From contig CAVWXT010000006.1 in the NCBI GenBank assembly GCA_963759115.1, positions 310,001-374,000 on the forward strand: a stretch of DNA of 64,000 nt. The letters run 5' to 3'. Numbering within the stretch: the first letter of the stretch is position 1; every line of letters begins with the position of its first letter. Both the position numbers and the translations under genes were made by a program. Positions 27,520 through 36,675 of this stretch are shown one piece after another. Source of the DNA: CAVWXT01 sp963759115. GTDB taxonomy: Bacteria > Planctomycetota > Planctomycetia > Pirellulales > Thermoguttaceae. Under the pieces are notes generated by a model. That model did not search any database. It was not told where the DNA came from and saw nothing but the letters and a program-made list of their open reading frames with translations.

Positions 27520-28083
27520 TTGAACGACCAACGCAGTGTGTTGATCGTCGATCGGTTGGCGGAAACGCGGGAAGTGTTGCAGGCGGTCCTGGAACGGCGT
27601 GGAGTTCGCACGCTGGCGGCAGCCGGGTCCCAAAAGGGCCTGGAATTGGCCCAGCAGCACCGTCCCGACCTGATTGTGCTCGACCTGGACGTGGACGATA
27701 CGCCGGCCGAGCAGTTTTCGGCCGTGCCGTGTAGAGCCGGCATCTTGCCGGCTCCGAGCCCGACCGATGAAGCGCCGACGCCGGAAGCCGGCAGGATGCC
27801 GGCTCTACCGGAGGCGGGCGAGACGCCCGCATCCCAAGATCCGCCCTATCGGCCCCGTTTGATCCTTCTGGGAAGCCTGCGCGGTCTGCGCGACCGGCTG
27901 CCCGAGGGAGAATTCGTGTCCAAGCCCTACCATTACGGCCCGCTGATTCGTAAAATCGAGGAGTTGCTGGCCAGTGATACCCGAGCGGGGAGTGTAGGCC
28001 GTGCCGACGCTGTTCGTCATCCGCGGAGCCGACCAGGGCAGCCGCTTCGAGCTGACCGAGCCCATCATCCAGCTCGGGCGTGA
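27520..28083 (+). CDS. Receiver-domain protein with a repeat insertion
   Basis: I start at TTG 27520 because CGGAGGG lies eight bases upstream and the next residues, NDQRSVLIVDRLAETREVL, form the first strand of a receiver domain. The phosphorylated aspartate is in DLIVLDLDVDDT and the conserved lysine in FVSKPYHYGPLIRKIEELL. Between strands 3 and 4 about 35 residues (RAGILPAPSPTDEAP and AGRMPALPEAGETPASQ) are encoded by a palindromic repeat inserted in frame. The acidic pocket has Arg where Asp is usual (VDR). The frame overlaps the next gene by 83 bases. It is likely the partner of the adjacent kinase. Confidence 0.75.
   Translation: MNDQRSVLIVDRLAETREVLQAVLERRGVRTLAAAGSQKGLELAQQHRPDLIVLDLDVDDTPAEQFSAVPCRAGILPAPSPTDEAPTPEAGRMPALPEAGETPASQDPPYRPRLILLGSLRGLRDRLPEGEFVSKPYHYGPLIRKIEELLASDTRAGSVGRADAVRHPRSRPGQPLRADRAHHPARA
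27731..27808. repeat. Palindromic repeat inside the receiver gene
   Basis: GTAGAGCCGGCATCTTGCCG (arm 27731-27753) faces 27786-27808, which ends GGATGCCGGCTCTAC, as near-perfect complements with a 32-base spacer. A second small stem, GGCGGGCGAGACGCCCGC, follows at 27813-27830. All of it is translated in frame. Confidence 0.85.
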
Positions 28084-29749
28084 CGCGTCGAGCACGATCC
28101 AGCTTCACGATACGGAAGTCTCCCGCCGCCACGCCGAGATCCGTCGCGTCGATCTCAACTACACGATCGCCGATCTGAACAGTTCCAACGGAACGTTCGT
28201 CAACGGCAAGCGCATCCGCCAGCACGGGCTGGCCAGCGGCGACCAGGTGCAGCTCGGCGGTACGTTGATGCTCTACACGGGCCCGGCCGAAGAGAACCCC
28301 GAGGACCTGGCCAAGATCGTCAACATCGGCGGGTCGGCCGACCTGGGCGATCGCTCGCGCATCGTCCGCGCCGTGACCCAGGAAGAGGGAAGCCGGCTGT
28401 TCGACCTCCAGACCGACACCCCGCAAAACTCGTGGCTGGCCCGGGCGCGGAGCAACCTGCAAGTGATGTATCGCACCGCGCTGGCCGTAAGTCACACGCT
28501 GGACATCGACCAGTTGTTGCAGCGGATCATGGACCTGATCTTCGAATGGGTCGAGGCCGACCGCGGCTGCATCATGTTGATGGACCCGTTGAACAAGAAC
28601 CTCCAACCGAAGGTGCGCCGCACGCGCAAAGGCATCCGCGCCGACCAGCCCATCACCATCAGCAAGACCATTCTCGACTACGTGATCGAGCGGAACGAAG
28701 GCGTGTTGACCAGCGACGCCCGCCAGGACGACCGCTGGAACACCACGGGCAGCATCGTGCAGATGGGCGTGTGCGAGGCGATCTGCGTTCCCATGCAGGG
28801 GCGCTACGACGTCGTCGGCGTGATCTACATCGACACCTCCTCCGCGCCCCGGCAAGTGATCCAGCAGGGCCGCGGCAACAAGTTCACCGAGGACCACCTG
28901 AAGCTGATGATCGCCATCGGCCACCAGGCGGCGCTGGCGGTGGAAGATACCCGCTATTACTCCGCCATGGTCCAAGCCGAGCGGCTGGCGGCCGTCGGGC
29001 AGACCATCGCCACGCTCTCGCACCACATCAAGAACATCCTGCAGGGCATCCGCGGCGGCAGCTATCTCATCGAAATGGGGCTCAAGGAGCACGACGAGGA
29101 AGTCGTCGGCAAGGGCTGGAAGATCGTCGACCGCAACCAGAACCGCATTTCCGCCCTGGTGATGGACATGCTCACCTTCAGCAAGGAACGCGAGCCCGAC
29201 CTGACCAAGGCCAACCTGAACGACGTGGTCGCCGACGTGGTCGAGTTGCTGCGCGTACGGGCGGGCGAGGAACACGTGACGCTCCAGTGGCGGCCGGACG
29301 AGTCCATACCGGCGTTGGTGTTCGATCCCGAAGGCATCCATCGCGCCGTGCTCAACGTCGCGGCCAACGCGCTGGATGCAGTCAGCGAGCGCGAGACGCC
29401 GGGCCGGATCGAGGTGGCCACCCGCTACCTGGCCGAGCAAGGGCTCGTGCAGATTACGGTGGACGACGACGGGCCGGGCATTCCCGCCGATCAAATGGAG
29501 CACCTCTTCAGTCCCTTCGTGGCGTCGAAGAAGAGCCGGGGCACGGGGCTCGGACTGCCCGTGAGCCAAAAAATCCTCGGCGAGCACGGCGGCCGGATCG
29601 TGGTGGAGAGCGAAGTCGGCCGGGGATGCCGCTTCGTCCTCGAACTGCCGGCCACCTTGCCCCCGGAAGGCTCGCAAACGGCGGCGCACAAAGTGACCGA
29701 ATTAACCGCCCATGATCCTTCGCCGACCGCTTCGCACCGGGAGCCGTGA
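28001..29749 (+). CDS. FHA-GAF sensor histidine kinase
   Basis: A GTG start at 28001 gives MPTLFVIRGADQGSRFELTE, the beginning of an FHA domain with the phosphothreonine-binding signature VSRRHAEIRR and NSSNGTFVNGKRI. A GAF domain follows (LDIDQLLQRIMDLIFEWVEA to about residue 310). The kinase core has the histidine in TLSHHIKNILQGIRGGSYLI, the N box in LNVAANALDAVSER, and ATP-lid glycines in VDDDGPGIPADQ and SRGTGLGLPVSQKIL. At 582 residues it lacks membrane segments, so it senses a cytoplasmic signal. The FHA domain suggests docking to a Ser/Thr kinase substrate. The gene is intact and follows a receiver gene. Confidence 0.92.
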   Translation: MPTLFVIRGADQGSRFELTEPIIQLGRDASSTIQLHDTEVSRRHAEIRRVDLNYTIADLNSSNGTFVNGKRIRQHGLASGDQVQLGGTLMLYTGPAEENPEDLAKIVNIGGSADLGDRSRIVRAVTQEEGSRLFDLQTDTPQNSWLARARSNLQVMYRTALAVSHTLDIDQLLQRIMDLIFEWVEADRGCIMLMDPLNKNLQPKVRRTRKGIRADQPITISKTILDYVIERNEGVLTSDARQDDRWNTTGSIVQMGVCEAICVPMQGRYDVVGVIYIDTSSAPRQVIQQGRGNKFTEDHLKLMIAIGHQAALAVEDTRYYSAMVQAERLAAVGQTIATLSHHIKNILQGIRGGSYLIEMGLKEHDEEVVGKGWKIVDRNQNRISALVMDMLTFSKEREPDLTKANLNDVVADVVELLRVRAGEEHVTLQWRPDESIPALVFDPEGIHRAVLNVAANALDAVSERETPGRIEVATRYLAEQGLVQITVDDDGPGIPADQMEHLFSPFVASKKSRGTGLGLPVSQKILGEHGGRIVVESEVGRGCRFVLELPATLPPEGSQTAAHKVTELTAHDPSPTASHREP

Positions 29750-29891
29750 TGCCGGCTGAATGGGGATTGGCCGTGGTCCAGTGCCGCAGACTGGGCCGGG
29801 CGGGAAGATGTGCCGTTGCGGATCGACAAGACGATGCCACGCATCACGAAGTTCCTCACCTGACGGAATTGGCAATCTCGATCCCCCATCG

Positions 29892-29990
29892 CACTGCTCC
29901 TGCGGAACAGTGGCACACCGGTCCACAGTACGCCGCCGTCGTCAGGAACGGCTGAACTCACACTGCTCCTGCGGAGCAGTGGCACACCGG
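29892..29990. repeat. Direct repeat CACTGCTCCTGCGG...GGCACACCGG
   Basis: Two 30-base copies (29892-29921 and 29961-29990) differ at one position and lie 69 bases apart. Each is itself an imperfect hairpin (CACTGCTCC with GGAGCAGTG in the second copy). The 325-base gap between the kinase and the phosphoesterase contains nothing else recognisable. Confidence 0.75.
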
Positions 29991-30074
29991 CCCCCCCAAC
30001 CGATAAGCTAACGTGCGCCGCGTCTCCAAAATAAACGCCGCTAGCACACGCTGGACAAATCCGGCGTCTGCCGG

Positions 30075-31037
30075 CTATCGCGTGGGCGCGGCGATCTCCG
30101 ACGTGACCGGAATGCTGGTCACCACGGGCGGCATCACCGATTTGATGGAAAGGGGCAACGTATCGGTCATTTCGAACCGGCCCTCTTCTTTGAGATCGCG
30201 GTACACGTCAAACTTGAGGCTGGTCTTGTCGGCGGTAACGATGACAAAGGCGTCGTACTTCCAGTCCTTGTCGCCCCGAGCCTGCGCCACGTCGATCTGC
30301 CAGACCTTGGAGCCTTGGGGTTGATAGCGGCTGTAACGGTGCGTGTGGCCGCAGAGGTACGCCGCCACGCCCTGTTCCTCCAGCAGCTTCCAAAAGGCAT
30401 CGCGGTTCTCTGGATTGCGGTCGAGGGAATCGCCCAGGTGCCGGCCAACGTTCCAGTCCTTATCGGGTTGAGGGAAGGCCGGTTCGTGCCCGGTCACCAG
30501 TTTCCAGGGCTTGGTGCTGGCCTGGAGGTCGCGCTTGAGCCAGTCGCGCAAGGCGGGCACCACCGTCCCGCCGTGTTTCTCGTTGCCGGGCCCGGGCTGA
30601 CCGTTCCAGTACACGTCGATCACGGCGATGTGGACCTCGCCGACGTCGAAGGAGTAGGTGGTCTGCTCGCAACCGGCGGGGCCCGCGTTGACTTTGCCCT
30701 TGAGACGGCTATCGAAGTATTCCCGCAGGTACGGTCCCGTCTCCTTGGCTTCCAGTTCGTGGTTGCCGACAACGGGATACCACACCAGCGACGGCCCGAA
30801 GACCTCGTCGAGTTGATCGCGGATCGTCTTGGGCGGGTCCATGTCGCCGGGGGTGAGCAGGAACAGGCCGGGACCTCCCTGGGCTTTGAGTTGCTTCATC
30901 ACGTTGACAAAGCCCTCCTTGCCGCGGCTGTCGGCCGCCAGCGAGAATTTCACCGGTTCGGCGGCGACGGCTGCCGCCGCCCAGCACGCCGCCAGCAACC
31001 ACGCGCTCACGACCCATTGTGTAATGCACTTCTTCAT
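30075..31037 (-). CDS. Secreted metallophosphoesterase
   Basis: The start MKKCITQWVVSAWLLAACWA gives a signal peptide cut near AAEPVKF. Calcineurin-type motifs follow: SLAADSRG in place of the usual DxH, LLTPGDMDPPKTI (GD), VVGNHELEAKE (GNHE), LVTGHEPAFPQ (GH) and LCGHTHRYSRY (GHTH). These residues bind the two metal ions that activate water for phosphate-ester cleavage. At 320 residues it resembles periplasmic purple-acid-phosphatase-like enzymes. It is on the same strand as the beta-propeller gene upstream but a hairpin separates them. The substrate is unknown. Confidence 0.87.
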   Translation of the reverse strand: MKKCITQWVVSAWLLAACWAAAAVAAEPVKFSLAADSRGKEGFVNVMKQLKAQGGPGLFLLTPGDMDPPKTIRDQLDEVFGPSLVWYPVVGNHELEAKETGPYLREYFDSRLKGKVNAGPAGCEQTTYSFDVGEVHIAVIDVYWNGQPGPGNEKHGGTVVPALRDWLKRDLQASTKPWKLVTGHEPAFPQPDKDWNVGRHLGDSLDRNPENRDAFWKLLEEQGVAAYLCGHTHRYSRYQPQGSKVWQIDVAQARGDKDWKYDAFVIVTADKTSLKFDVYRDLKEEGRFEMTDTLPLSIKSVMPPVVTSIPVTSEIAAPTR

Positions 31038-31084
31038 GTCAACTTCCCTTGCAGTTCCGATTGTTGGTGGTTCCTTATGTAGCC

Positions 31085-31143
31085 AGGGCCGTTCGGTCTT
31101 CAAGTTAGGGGGCGACCCTTATCTTGAAGAACCGAACGGCCCT
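31085..31143 (-). terminator. Stem-loop after the beta-propeller gene
   Basis: AGGGCCGTTCGGTCTTCAAG (31085-31104) faces CTTGAAGAACCGAACGGCCC (31123 on), complementary except for one bulged base. No T-run follows, so it may be a hairpin repeat with terminator-like effect rather than a classical terminator. Confidence 0.5.
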
Positions 31144-31206
31144 GATCTTGTCATACGACGCTTCCGTGGCGGACAAGTCACAAGCTTGCTCAAGGGCCGC
31201 GCGGTG

Positions 31207-32259
31207 TCAGTTAGCGGCGGTTGCTTCGCTCCCGCCGACGACGATAATGCCGAACGTTTCGCCGCCCTTGCCGTCGGGCACCTTGCACGGCAGAACCGCT
31301 ACGTGCTTCTGCGTATCCAGCCCGATGGTCTTCGCCCCCTTGATGGTCTTGACCGTTTGCACGGTCTCGAACTTGCCGGGCGACGTCTCCTTGACGACGC
31401 TTATCGTCCCATCCTTGCCGTTGGAGCTCAGGGCCCCGCCGAGCCGCCGATCGAACACGACGCCATCGACGCCCTTCCCAACTTGGGCGGTTCCCAGCAC
31501 CTTGCCGCTTTCCGAATCCAGCACGACCAGCGTCTCGTTCCCGCACCCGACGAACAGCCGGTGGTTCCGGGCGTCGATGGCCAAGCCGGCCGGCGCCTTG
31601 CCCGGCGCCACCGGCCAGTGGGCCAACACCTTGTTCTCCTTGCTGTCGATCTCCACCGTCTCGTCTTTGTCTTCCACGTTGACGAAGACGTGGCCGGCGC
31701 CGTCGCCGACGGCGAACTCCAGCGTGCCGCCGACGGTGATAGTGACCGGTTCTTTGTCGAGGGCCGCCGGATCGATGACGCTCACGGTGCCGTCGCCGTG
31801 GTTGATCGCCAGGACGTGCTTGCTGGCGCGGTCATACATAATGGGGTCGGGTTTCAAGCCGACCTTGATGACCTTGCTGACCTTGAAGGTCTTCACGTCG
31901 AAGACGCTGACCGTGCCGTCCTTGCCGTTCGAGGTGAACCCCAGGCCCTGTTCGGGGGCCAGCGCCACGCCGTGAACGCCGTTGGTGTCGGCGATGTCGC
32001 CCAGCACGGCGCCGGTGTCCAGGTCGAGGATTTGCGTGTGCGTGCCCCGGGGCACGTAGAGGCGGCGGCCCCTGGAATCGGCACAGATGTAGTCCCAGCC
32101 GCCCGTGCCGCCGACGGGCATCGTCCGCAGGAGCGCCAGTTGCGCGGCGACTGGCAGAGCCTTCTTGCCCTCGGCGGCAATGCTCACGCTGGAAACAACC
32201 GCCAGCAGACCGGCAAGCAGGGATACCGCGATCAGAACTCTCCATCGCTGCATAATCAT
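31207..32259 (-). CDS. Secreted YVTN-type beta-propeller protein
   Basis: From MIMQRWRVLIAVSLLAGLLA a signal peptide ends near SIAAEGKK. The rest is a seven-bladed propeller with repeated units such as ILDLDTGAVLGDIADTNGVH, VSVFDVKTFKVSKVIKVGLK, and FVGCGNETLVVLDSESGKVL. Each ends with the DG-T-VSV pattern of YVTN/quinoprotein-amine-dehydrogenase-like repeats. Such proteins are surface or periplasmic and bind partners or ligands; I see no catalytic site. Two in-frame ATG codons (32259 and 32253) are both possible starts. Confidence 0.85.
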   Translation of the reverse strand: MIMQRWRVLIAVSLLAGLLAVVSSVSIAAEGKKALPVAAQLALLRTMPVGGTGGWDYICADSRGRRLYVPRGTHTQILDLDTGAVLGDIADTNGVHGVALAPEQGLGFTSNGKDGTVSVFDVKTFKVSKVIKVGLKPDPIMYDRASKHVLAINHGDGTVSVIDPAALDKEPVTITVGGTLEFAVGDGAGHVFVNVEDKDETVEIDSKENKVLAHWPVAPGKAPAGLAIDARNHRLFVGCGNETLVVLDSESGKVLGTAQVGKGVDGVVFDRRLGGALSSNGKDGTISVVKETSPGKFETVQTVKTIKGAKTIGLDTQKHVAVLPCKVPDGKGGETFGIIVVGGSEATAAN

Positions 32260-32408
32260 GGGTATGTCCTTAAGGAAGAAAACAGTGAAATTAGGATAAA
32301 ACACTAGCGCTCGCGGCCACGGAGCCTCGCGGCTCATCAACCGCTTTTCGGCGTTGCCGCAGCAAACCGCCGCTCAAACTCTTCTCCCCAGACCCGCCGT
32401 GCCAACGC

Positions 32409-32820
32409 TCACGACTTGTCCAGGTCGACGACAACCTCCTTCGTGCCCGCGTCAATGTCGAACACGAACGGCGACTTCTGGGCGTCGTACTTGCCGCCGA
32501 ACAGATCCTGCTTCTTCTTCAGCAGTTGCACGGCCACGCGGTACTTTCCCGGCGGCAACCCCTTCATGTCCTTCCCGGCAGCCGAGAAGGTTCCGGTTGC
32601 CTGATCCACCAGCGCGATGATGAATTCGCTGCGCCGGCCCGCCGTCCGCGGGGATGGGGATGAACATCACCGCGAGCATCGCCCCTTGATTCTCACCACT
32701 CGGGATAAAGGCCTCGCCACCCTTCACGATTCGACCCTGGGTGCGGAGCTTTCCGTCGCCACAACCGGCCAAGGTGAGGGCCAGCGCGCAGAGGAGGCTG
32801 AAAGTCAGAAACCGTCGCAT
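32409..32820 (-). CDS. Small lipoprotein with carboxypeptidase-regulatory-like fold (frameshifted)
   Basis: MRRFLTFSLLCALALTLAGC gives a lipoprotein signal with Cys at residue 20. The frame slips near 32640 and continues as DQATGTFSAAGKDMKGLPPG, KYRVAVQLLKKKQDLFGGKY and ends KEVVVDLDKS. The pattern (repeated short strands, GLPPGKYRVAV) fits transthyretin-like/carboxypeptidase-regulatory domains that planctomycetes often encode beside DUF1559 genes. It ends 14 bases after the DUF1559 stop region on the same strand, so both are likely co-transcribed. Function unknown; surface attached. Confidence 0.75.
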
Positions 32821-32833
32821 GGGGACCTCCCGG

Positions 32834-33979
32834 TTAGTTGCCGAAGTCAGAGTCAAGCGGCTGGCCGTCCGTCTTGGACTGCATCCGGCACCAGTTCAAC
32901 TCGTCGATCTGGTTCAAGCAGAAGTGGACGCTCCCGTCGCACATGCACACGTTCACCCCGTTGGGGTGCATGCTGCGGGACATGGCCGAGGTCATTATTT
33001 CGCCCTCGTAGTTGGCGCCCATGCCGAGCAAGCCGGCGGCCTGCGAAGCATAGTTGGCCCCATCCTCGAGTTCGTCGCCACCCAGTGCGCCGGCGCCATT
33101 ATACACCTGGATGTCGCTCCACATGAGGTTGTTGGGGGTTGGATTGTAGGAGTCCCGCCCCGCGTTCACGACGCTCGCCCCGGGGAAGCCCATGGCCCAC
33201 ACGCCCCGCGGATCGACCGACGTCAAGCCGGCCCGCAACTCGCACACCATATTCGTGTTCGACAGGCCGTCGGTGATGTCTTGGAGTTTGGCTCCGTAGT
33301 TGGCCGACATCACGGGGCTGGACCAAAGCCCGGCGGCCCCGGAGACACTGCTCGCGCTCGACTTTTTCGTGCCGCCGCAGGCCACATGGTCGTAGTCCTC
33401 GTAGCCGGCGGTCACGCCGTAGCTCCCCCGGGCCCACGCGGTCGTGCCATCGGCCTGTAGGGCGCCGGGCACCAACGGGTTCACGAACGGCTGCGTGTTA
33501 AACGCGTCGGACGGACAGAGGTAGAAAGGTATCCGTTTGTCGGCGATCACCCGCCAAGCCAAGCTCACGCCCGAGAGATCCGGCAGGGGGACCTTGGGTT
33601 TTTTCGATGCGGGGTACGGAAAGGTCACACCCGGCCACTTGTCGACCTGCGCCGTGGCATACAACGCGGACTGCTCGATGAAGGGCAGGATCAGCACGGC
33701 CCAGTTCGGGCCGAACGGGTCATGATACTCCATGTAGGTGTCAACGTCCACGCCAGTGGCCCACGGCGCCTGGGACGCCGGCGGCAACTTCTTGTTGGCG
33801 CTCTCGAAGTTCAACAGGGCAAGGCCGATTTGCTTGAGATTGTTGGCGCACTGCGAACGCCGGGCCGCCTCGCGAGCCGCCTGAACGGCCGGAAGCAGCA
33901 ACCCAATCAACATTCCAATGATGGCAATCACCACCAACAACTCAATCAGCGTGAAGCCGCGTCGATCCGCTCGTCTCAT
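32834..33979 (-). CDS. DUF1559 pseudopilin-like protein
   Basis: MRRADRRGFTLIELLVVIAI is a type IV pilin-like leader; a prepilin peptidase would cut before the Phe. The conserved LLPAVQAAREAARRSQCANN and LKQIGLALLNFE follow, then the DUF1559 globular part and the terminal H-x9-DG motif HPNGVNVCMCDGSVHF. At 381 residues it is typical for this family, which is expanded in planctomycetes and thought to form extracellular or pseudopilus structures. The gene is intact. The 356-base region upstream (33980-34335) should hold its promoter and contains the phosphoesterase terminator. Confidence 0.95.
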   Translation of the reverse strand: MRRADRRGFTLIELLVVIAIIGMLIGLLLPAVQAAREAARRSQCANNLKQIGLALLNFESANKKLPPASQAPWATGVDVDTYMEYHDPFGPNWAVLILPFIEQSALYATAQVDKWPGVTFPYPASKKPKVPLPDLSGVSLAWRVIADKRIPFYLCPSDAFNTQPFVNPLVPGALQADGTTAWARGSYGVTAGYEDYDHVACGGTKKSSASSVSGAAGLWSSPVMSANYGAKLQDITDGLSNTNMVCELRAGLTSVDPRGVWAMGFPGASVVNAGRDSYNPTPNNLMWSDIQVYNGAGALGGDELEDGANYASQAAGLLGMGANYEGEIMTSAMSRSMHPNGVNVCMCDGSVHFCLNQIDELNWCRMQSKTDGQPLDSDFGN

Positions 33980-34264
33980 GATTTGTTCTCCTTGTGCAAT
34001 ACCCGTACCCGAAATGATTGACGACCTTATGGACAAAAACGCCGCGATCGCACCGTCTCCCCTTGCCGGCCTCCTTTCCTAATTTGGTTCCCGCTTTTCG
34101 CATCTTGCCGGGACTTGCTAACGCTGGCCGGTCCCGTGAAAGTACCCATTAGCTCAGGTGCGAATTATTGCCTGATGAGCACGACAATTATTTTTGATTA
34201 GCCTTCCGCTAAATTTCTGTAAATAAAACAGGCCCGCCTTGGGGGGCGGCAGCGACTCCCGGTG

Positions 34265-34302
34265 GGAAAAAGCAGGCCGCCCATTGCGGGGGACGGCCTG
34301 CT
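34265..34302 (-). terminator. Intrinsic terminator of the phosphoesterase gene
   Basis: On the minus strand AGCAGGCCG (34302-34294) pairs with CGGCCTGCT (34279-34271) around a 14-base loop and is followed by TTTTCCC. It lies about 30 bases after the stop at 34336. Confidence 0.7.
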
Positions 34303-34335
34303 CCATGCTCGCAGCGTTGTGTTGGCAGGAGGTTG

Positions 34336-36308
34336 TTACCTCACGCGACGAAGAGGCCGCATGGCTGCGGTCGATGGTTTGGCTGCGGCGGCAAAGCTGC
34401 CGCCGTGGTTGACAACGGCCCAGAGGGTGCCGCTGGGCGCGTCGTATCCGTAGGCGCCCAGCCCGTAGCCGGCGTTCCAAGCGCCGGCATGGAATTGCTT
34501 GGTTCCGCCCGCGTTGGCGTCGACGGCGTTGATCCAGAGTCCGGAGGCGTCCTGGCTGGCGATGTAGCACTCGCCATTATTGAGGGCGCTCTGGGACAGT
34601 CCAGCGGAATCGAAGGTCATCGACAGGGTGAACGTGTCGGTTTGGGACGTGCCGAGGTCGCACATGCCCCAGAGCGTCAAGACGTCGCTCTTGAGGCCGG
34701 CCGCGGGGGTGCCCAGCCGGTGTCGATGGCCTTGGTCAGCGCCTTGCCGTAGTTGGTCGCGGCGCTGTTGCCGTTGGCGCCGCCGAGGATTGCCATCGTG
34801 GTGCCCCGGTAGGTCTCGTTGAAGGCGGTGCCCGCGGCGATGCTGTCGCGCACGGCCGTGTAGCCACCCTGCTCGGCGACCAGGAATTCCTTGCCGTTCA
34901 AGCTATAGCCGAAGGTCAACTGCTTGGTGAATCGGTAGGTGGGGCTCCCGCCTGCCTCAATCGTAAGCCCCTCGCCGTCCTGGGTGCTGGCGGGAGCGGC
35001 GTAGTAGTCCACCGTGACCCGCGGCCCATCGACCGTGTAGATGTAGTAGCCGACCTGCTCGAGTTGCTGCGAAATGGGCGTGTCGTTGGACGAAACGGGC
35101 AGCTTGGGGACGTAGAACTTTGAGCTGTCGGATTGGCTGATGATCTGATGGACCTTCTTGCCGGGATTCAAGGGGTCGGCGACGACCGAATCATAATGAT
35201 GATGGTCGTGCCCGCAGATGTAGTAATGGACGCAGTTGTCGGCGAGGCTGGTGATGAAGGCGTCCGCGGCGGCCCGCTTGGCGTCGCCGACGGGGGTTCC
35301 GTCGCCGCCGTCGCCCGGATCGGACTCATCGGCCTGGCCGCCGAACAGGTTGTCCTTGTGGTGTCCGCCCAAGAGATTCTTATGGCCGAAGACGAAGGCC
35401 TGGCGGCCGGCGGCTTTGCTCGCCTGCAACGTGCTGGTGATCCAGGACTGCTGCCGGGCGATGGTAGATTTTTCGGTCCCGCCACCAGACTCGCTTTTCT
35501 TGCCGGCGGAATCCTTTTTCTTGCCGCCGGCCTTCTTGCCGCTCTTCGCGCCGGAATCGCCGCTCTTCTCGGCCGCCGTGCTGCTCTTCTCAGCCGACTT
35601 CTTGGCCTGGCCGCCGGACGCGTCGCCCTTGTCGCTGGCGTCGAACTGATCGAGCAGCACGAAGGTTGCGTTGTCGTAGGTGAAGGCGTACGAGTGGGCG
35701 TTGTAGGCGGCGTTCGTCGTGGGAGCCGAGAAGTTCGAGCCGATGACGAACGTGGAGCCGGTCTTGGCCGCAGGCGGAACCTTGGCCAGCGCCTCGGGCG
35801 AACTGATGACGCTGGTGGTAATGGACAACGGCGTGTTGTTGTTCACGCCCGCGCTGGCCCCCGGAATGATCTGCGGGAAGGCATTGGCGAACTCGACGCC
35901 CGAGAGGGCCCCCTTGGCGTCGTGGTTGCCGCGCAGCGGATAGAACCCGATGCGGGCGTTGTAGAGGTCCTGGGCGTAGAGGGCGCGGGCCTTGAAGTTG
36001 ACGCAGTCGGCGCCGGGGCTGTCCACGGTGTCGCCGACGGCCACTACGAGCAGCACGCCCTTGCTGATGAACTGCTGATCCAATTGTTTGACCACCGAAA
36101 CGGGGATCGTGTTCGGGTTCATGGTCACGCCGTCGCGGCGCGTCCACTGCGTGTCCGACAGCACGCCAAAGCTCCAGGGCGCGGCGAAGGCCGGCATCGC
36201 CGTGGCGAGCCCCAACGCCAAAGCGATTCCCACACGGTGGAGTCTCGAAGCGATTGCTCCCCGCCGTCGATCCTTCCCAACGCCGGCCGACATCAATCGC
36301 GAAGTCAT
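34336..36308 (-). CDS. Secreted metallophosphoesterase with Lys/Ser-rich insert (one frameshift)
   Basis: From MTSRLMSAGVGKDRRRGAIA a signal peptide ends near AMPAFAAP. Phosphoesterase motifs are FGVLSDTQW, VVAVGDTVDSP (GD), FYPLRGNHDAKG (GNHD), AFVFGHKNLLGG and YYICGHDHHHYDS (GHDHH). Between DQFDASDKG and IARQQSWI about 55 residues of Lys, Ser, Gly and Glu (KSAEKSSTAAEKSGDSGAKS and following) interrupt the domain. A frame change near 34700 adds the C-terminal module SQTDTFTLSMTFDSAGLSQS to the stop at 34336. It is exported, and the basic insert could contact acidic polymers; the substrate is unknown. Confidence 0.85.
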
Positions 36309-36675
36309 ACAGTTCTCCTAAGGTTGAGATTGCGGACAGGCTTTGCTGCCCAGATTGCCTTACCGTGGGCCCTGCGGAGGCGAGCGGGAGTTACGAAAGA
36401 CCACCCAAGCCGGTTCCAGCCGCTATTGCCTTGTCAGAACATGCTGACGCCCGCTGGCCCGTAGGAACGATCATTGGGCCGGAAGCATGTCAGGGTTTGA
36501 TGAGCCGGACGATAATTCGCGGTTAGATTTCCGCGAAAGCTCGGTGATAGAAACAGTGCTGCCGAGGCGGGGATTGGAACCAATTTCCGGCGTGGAAATC
36601 TCCCCTCGGGGCGCGTTTCACGCAAAGGGCTCGCTGAGCGCCTCGGCGGAGAGAAGGTCAGGATTGCAATCCGCT
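36309..36675. other. Intergenic region without a recognised gene
   Basis: No open frame here has a recognisable domain. It lies between two minus-strand genes and should contain the promoter of the phosphoesterase gene. ATTCGCGGTTAGATTTCCGCG (36515 region) contains a short CGCGG/CCGCG complementarity, and nothing else stands out. Confidence 0.4.

Noticed and set aside
26990..29689. Very long minus-strand open frame (899 codons)
   Set aside because: It is antisense to the receiver and FHA-GAF kinase genes, which carry clear motifs. High GC in third positions keeps the opposite strand open; the antisense protein has no domain.
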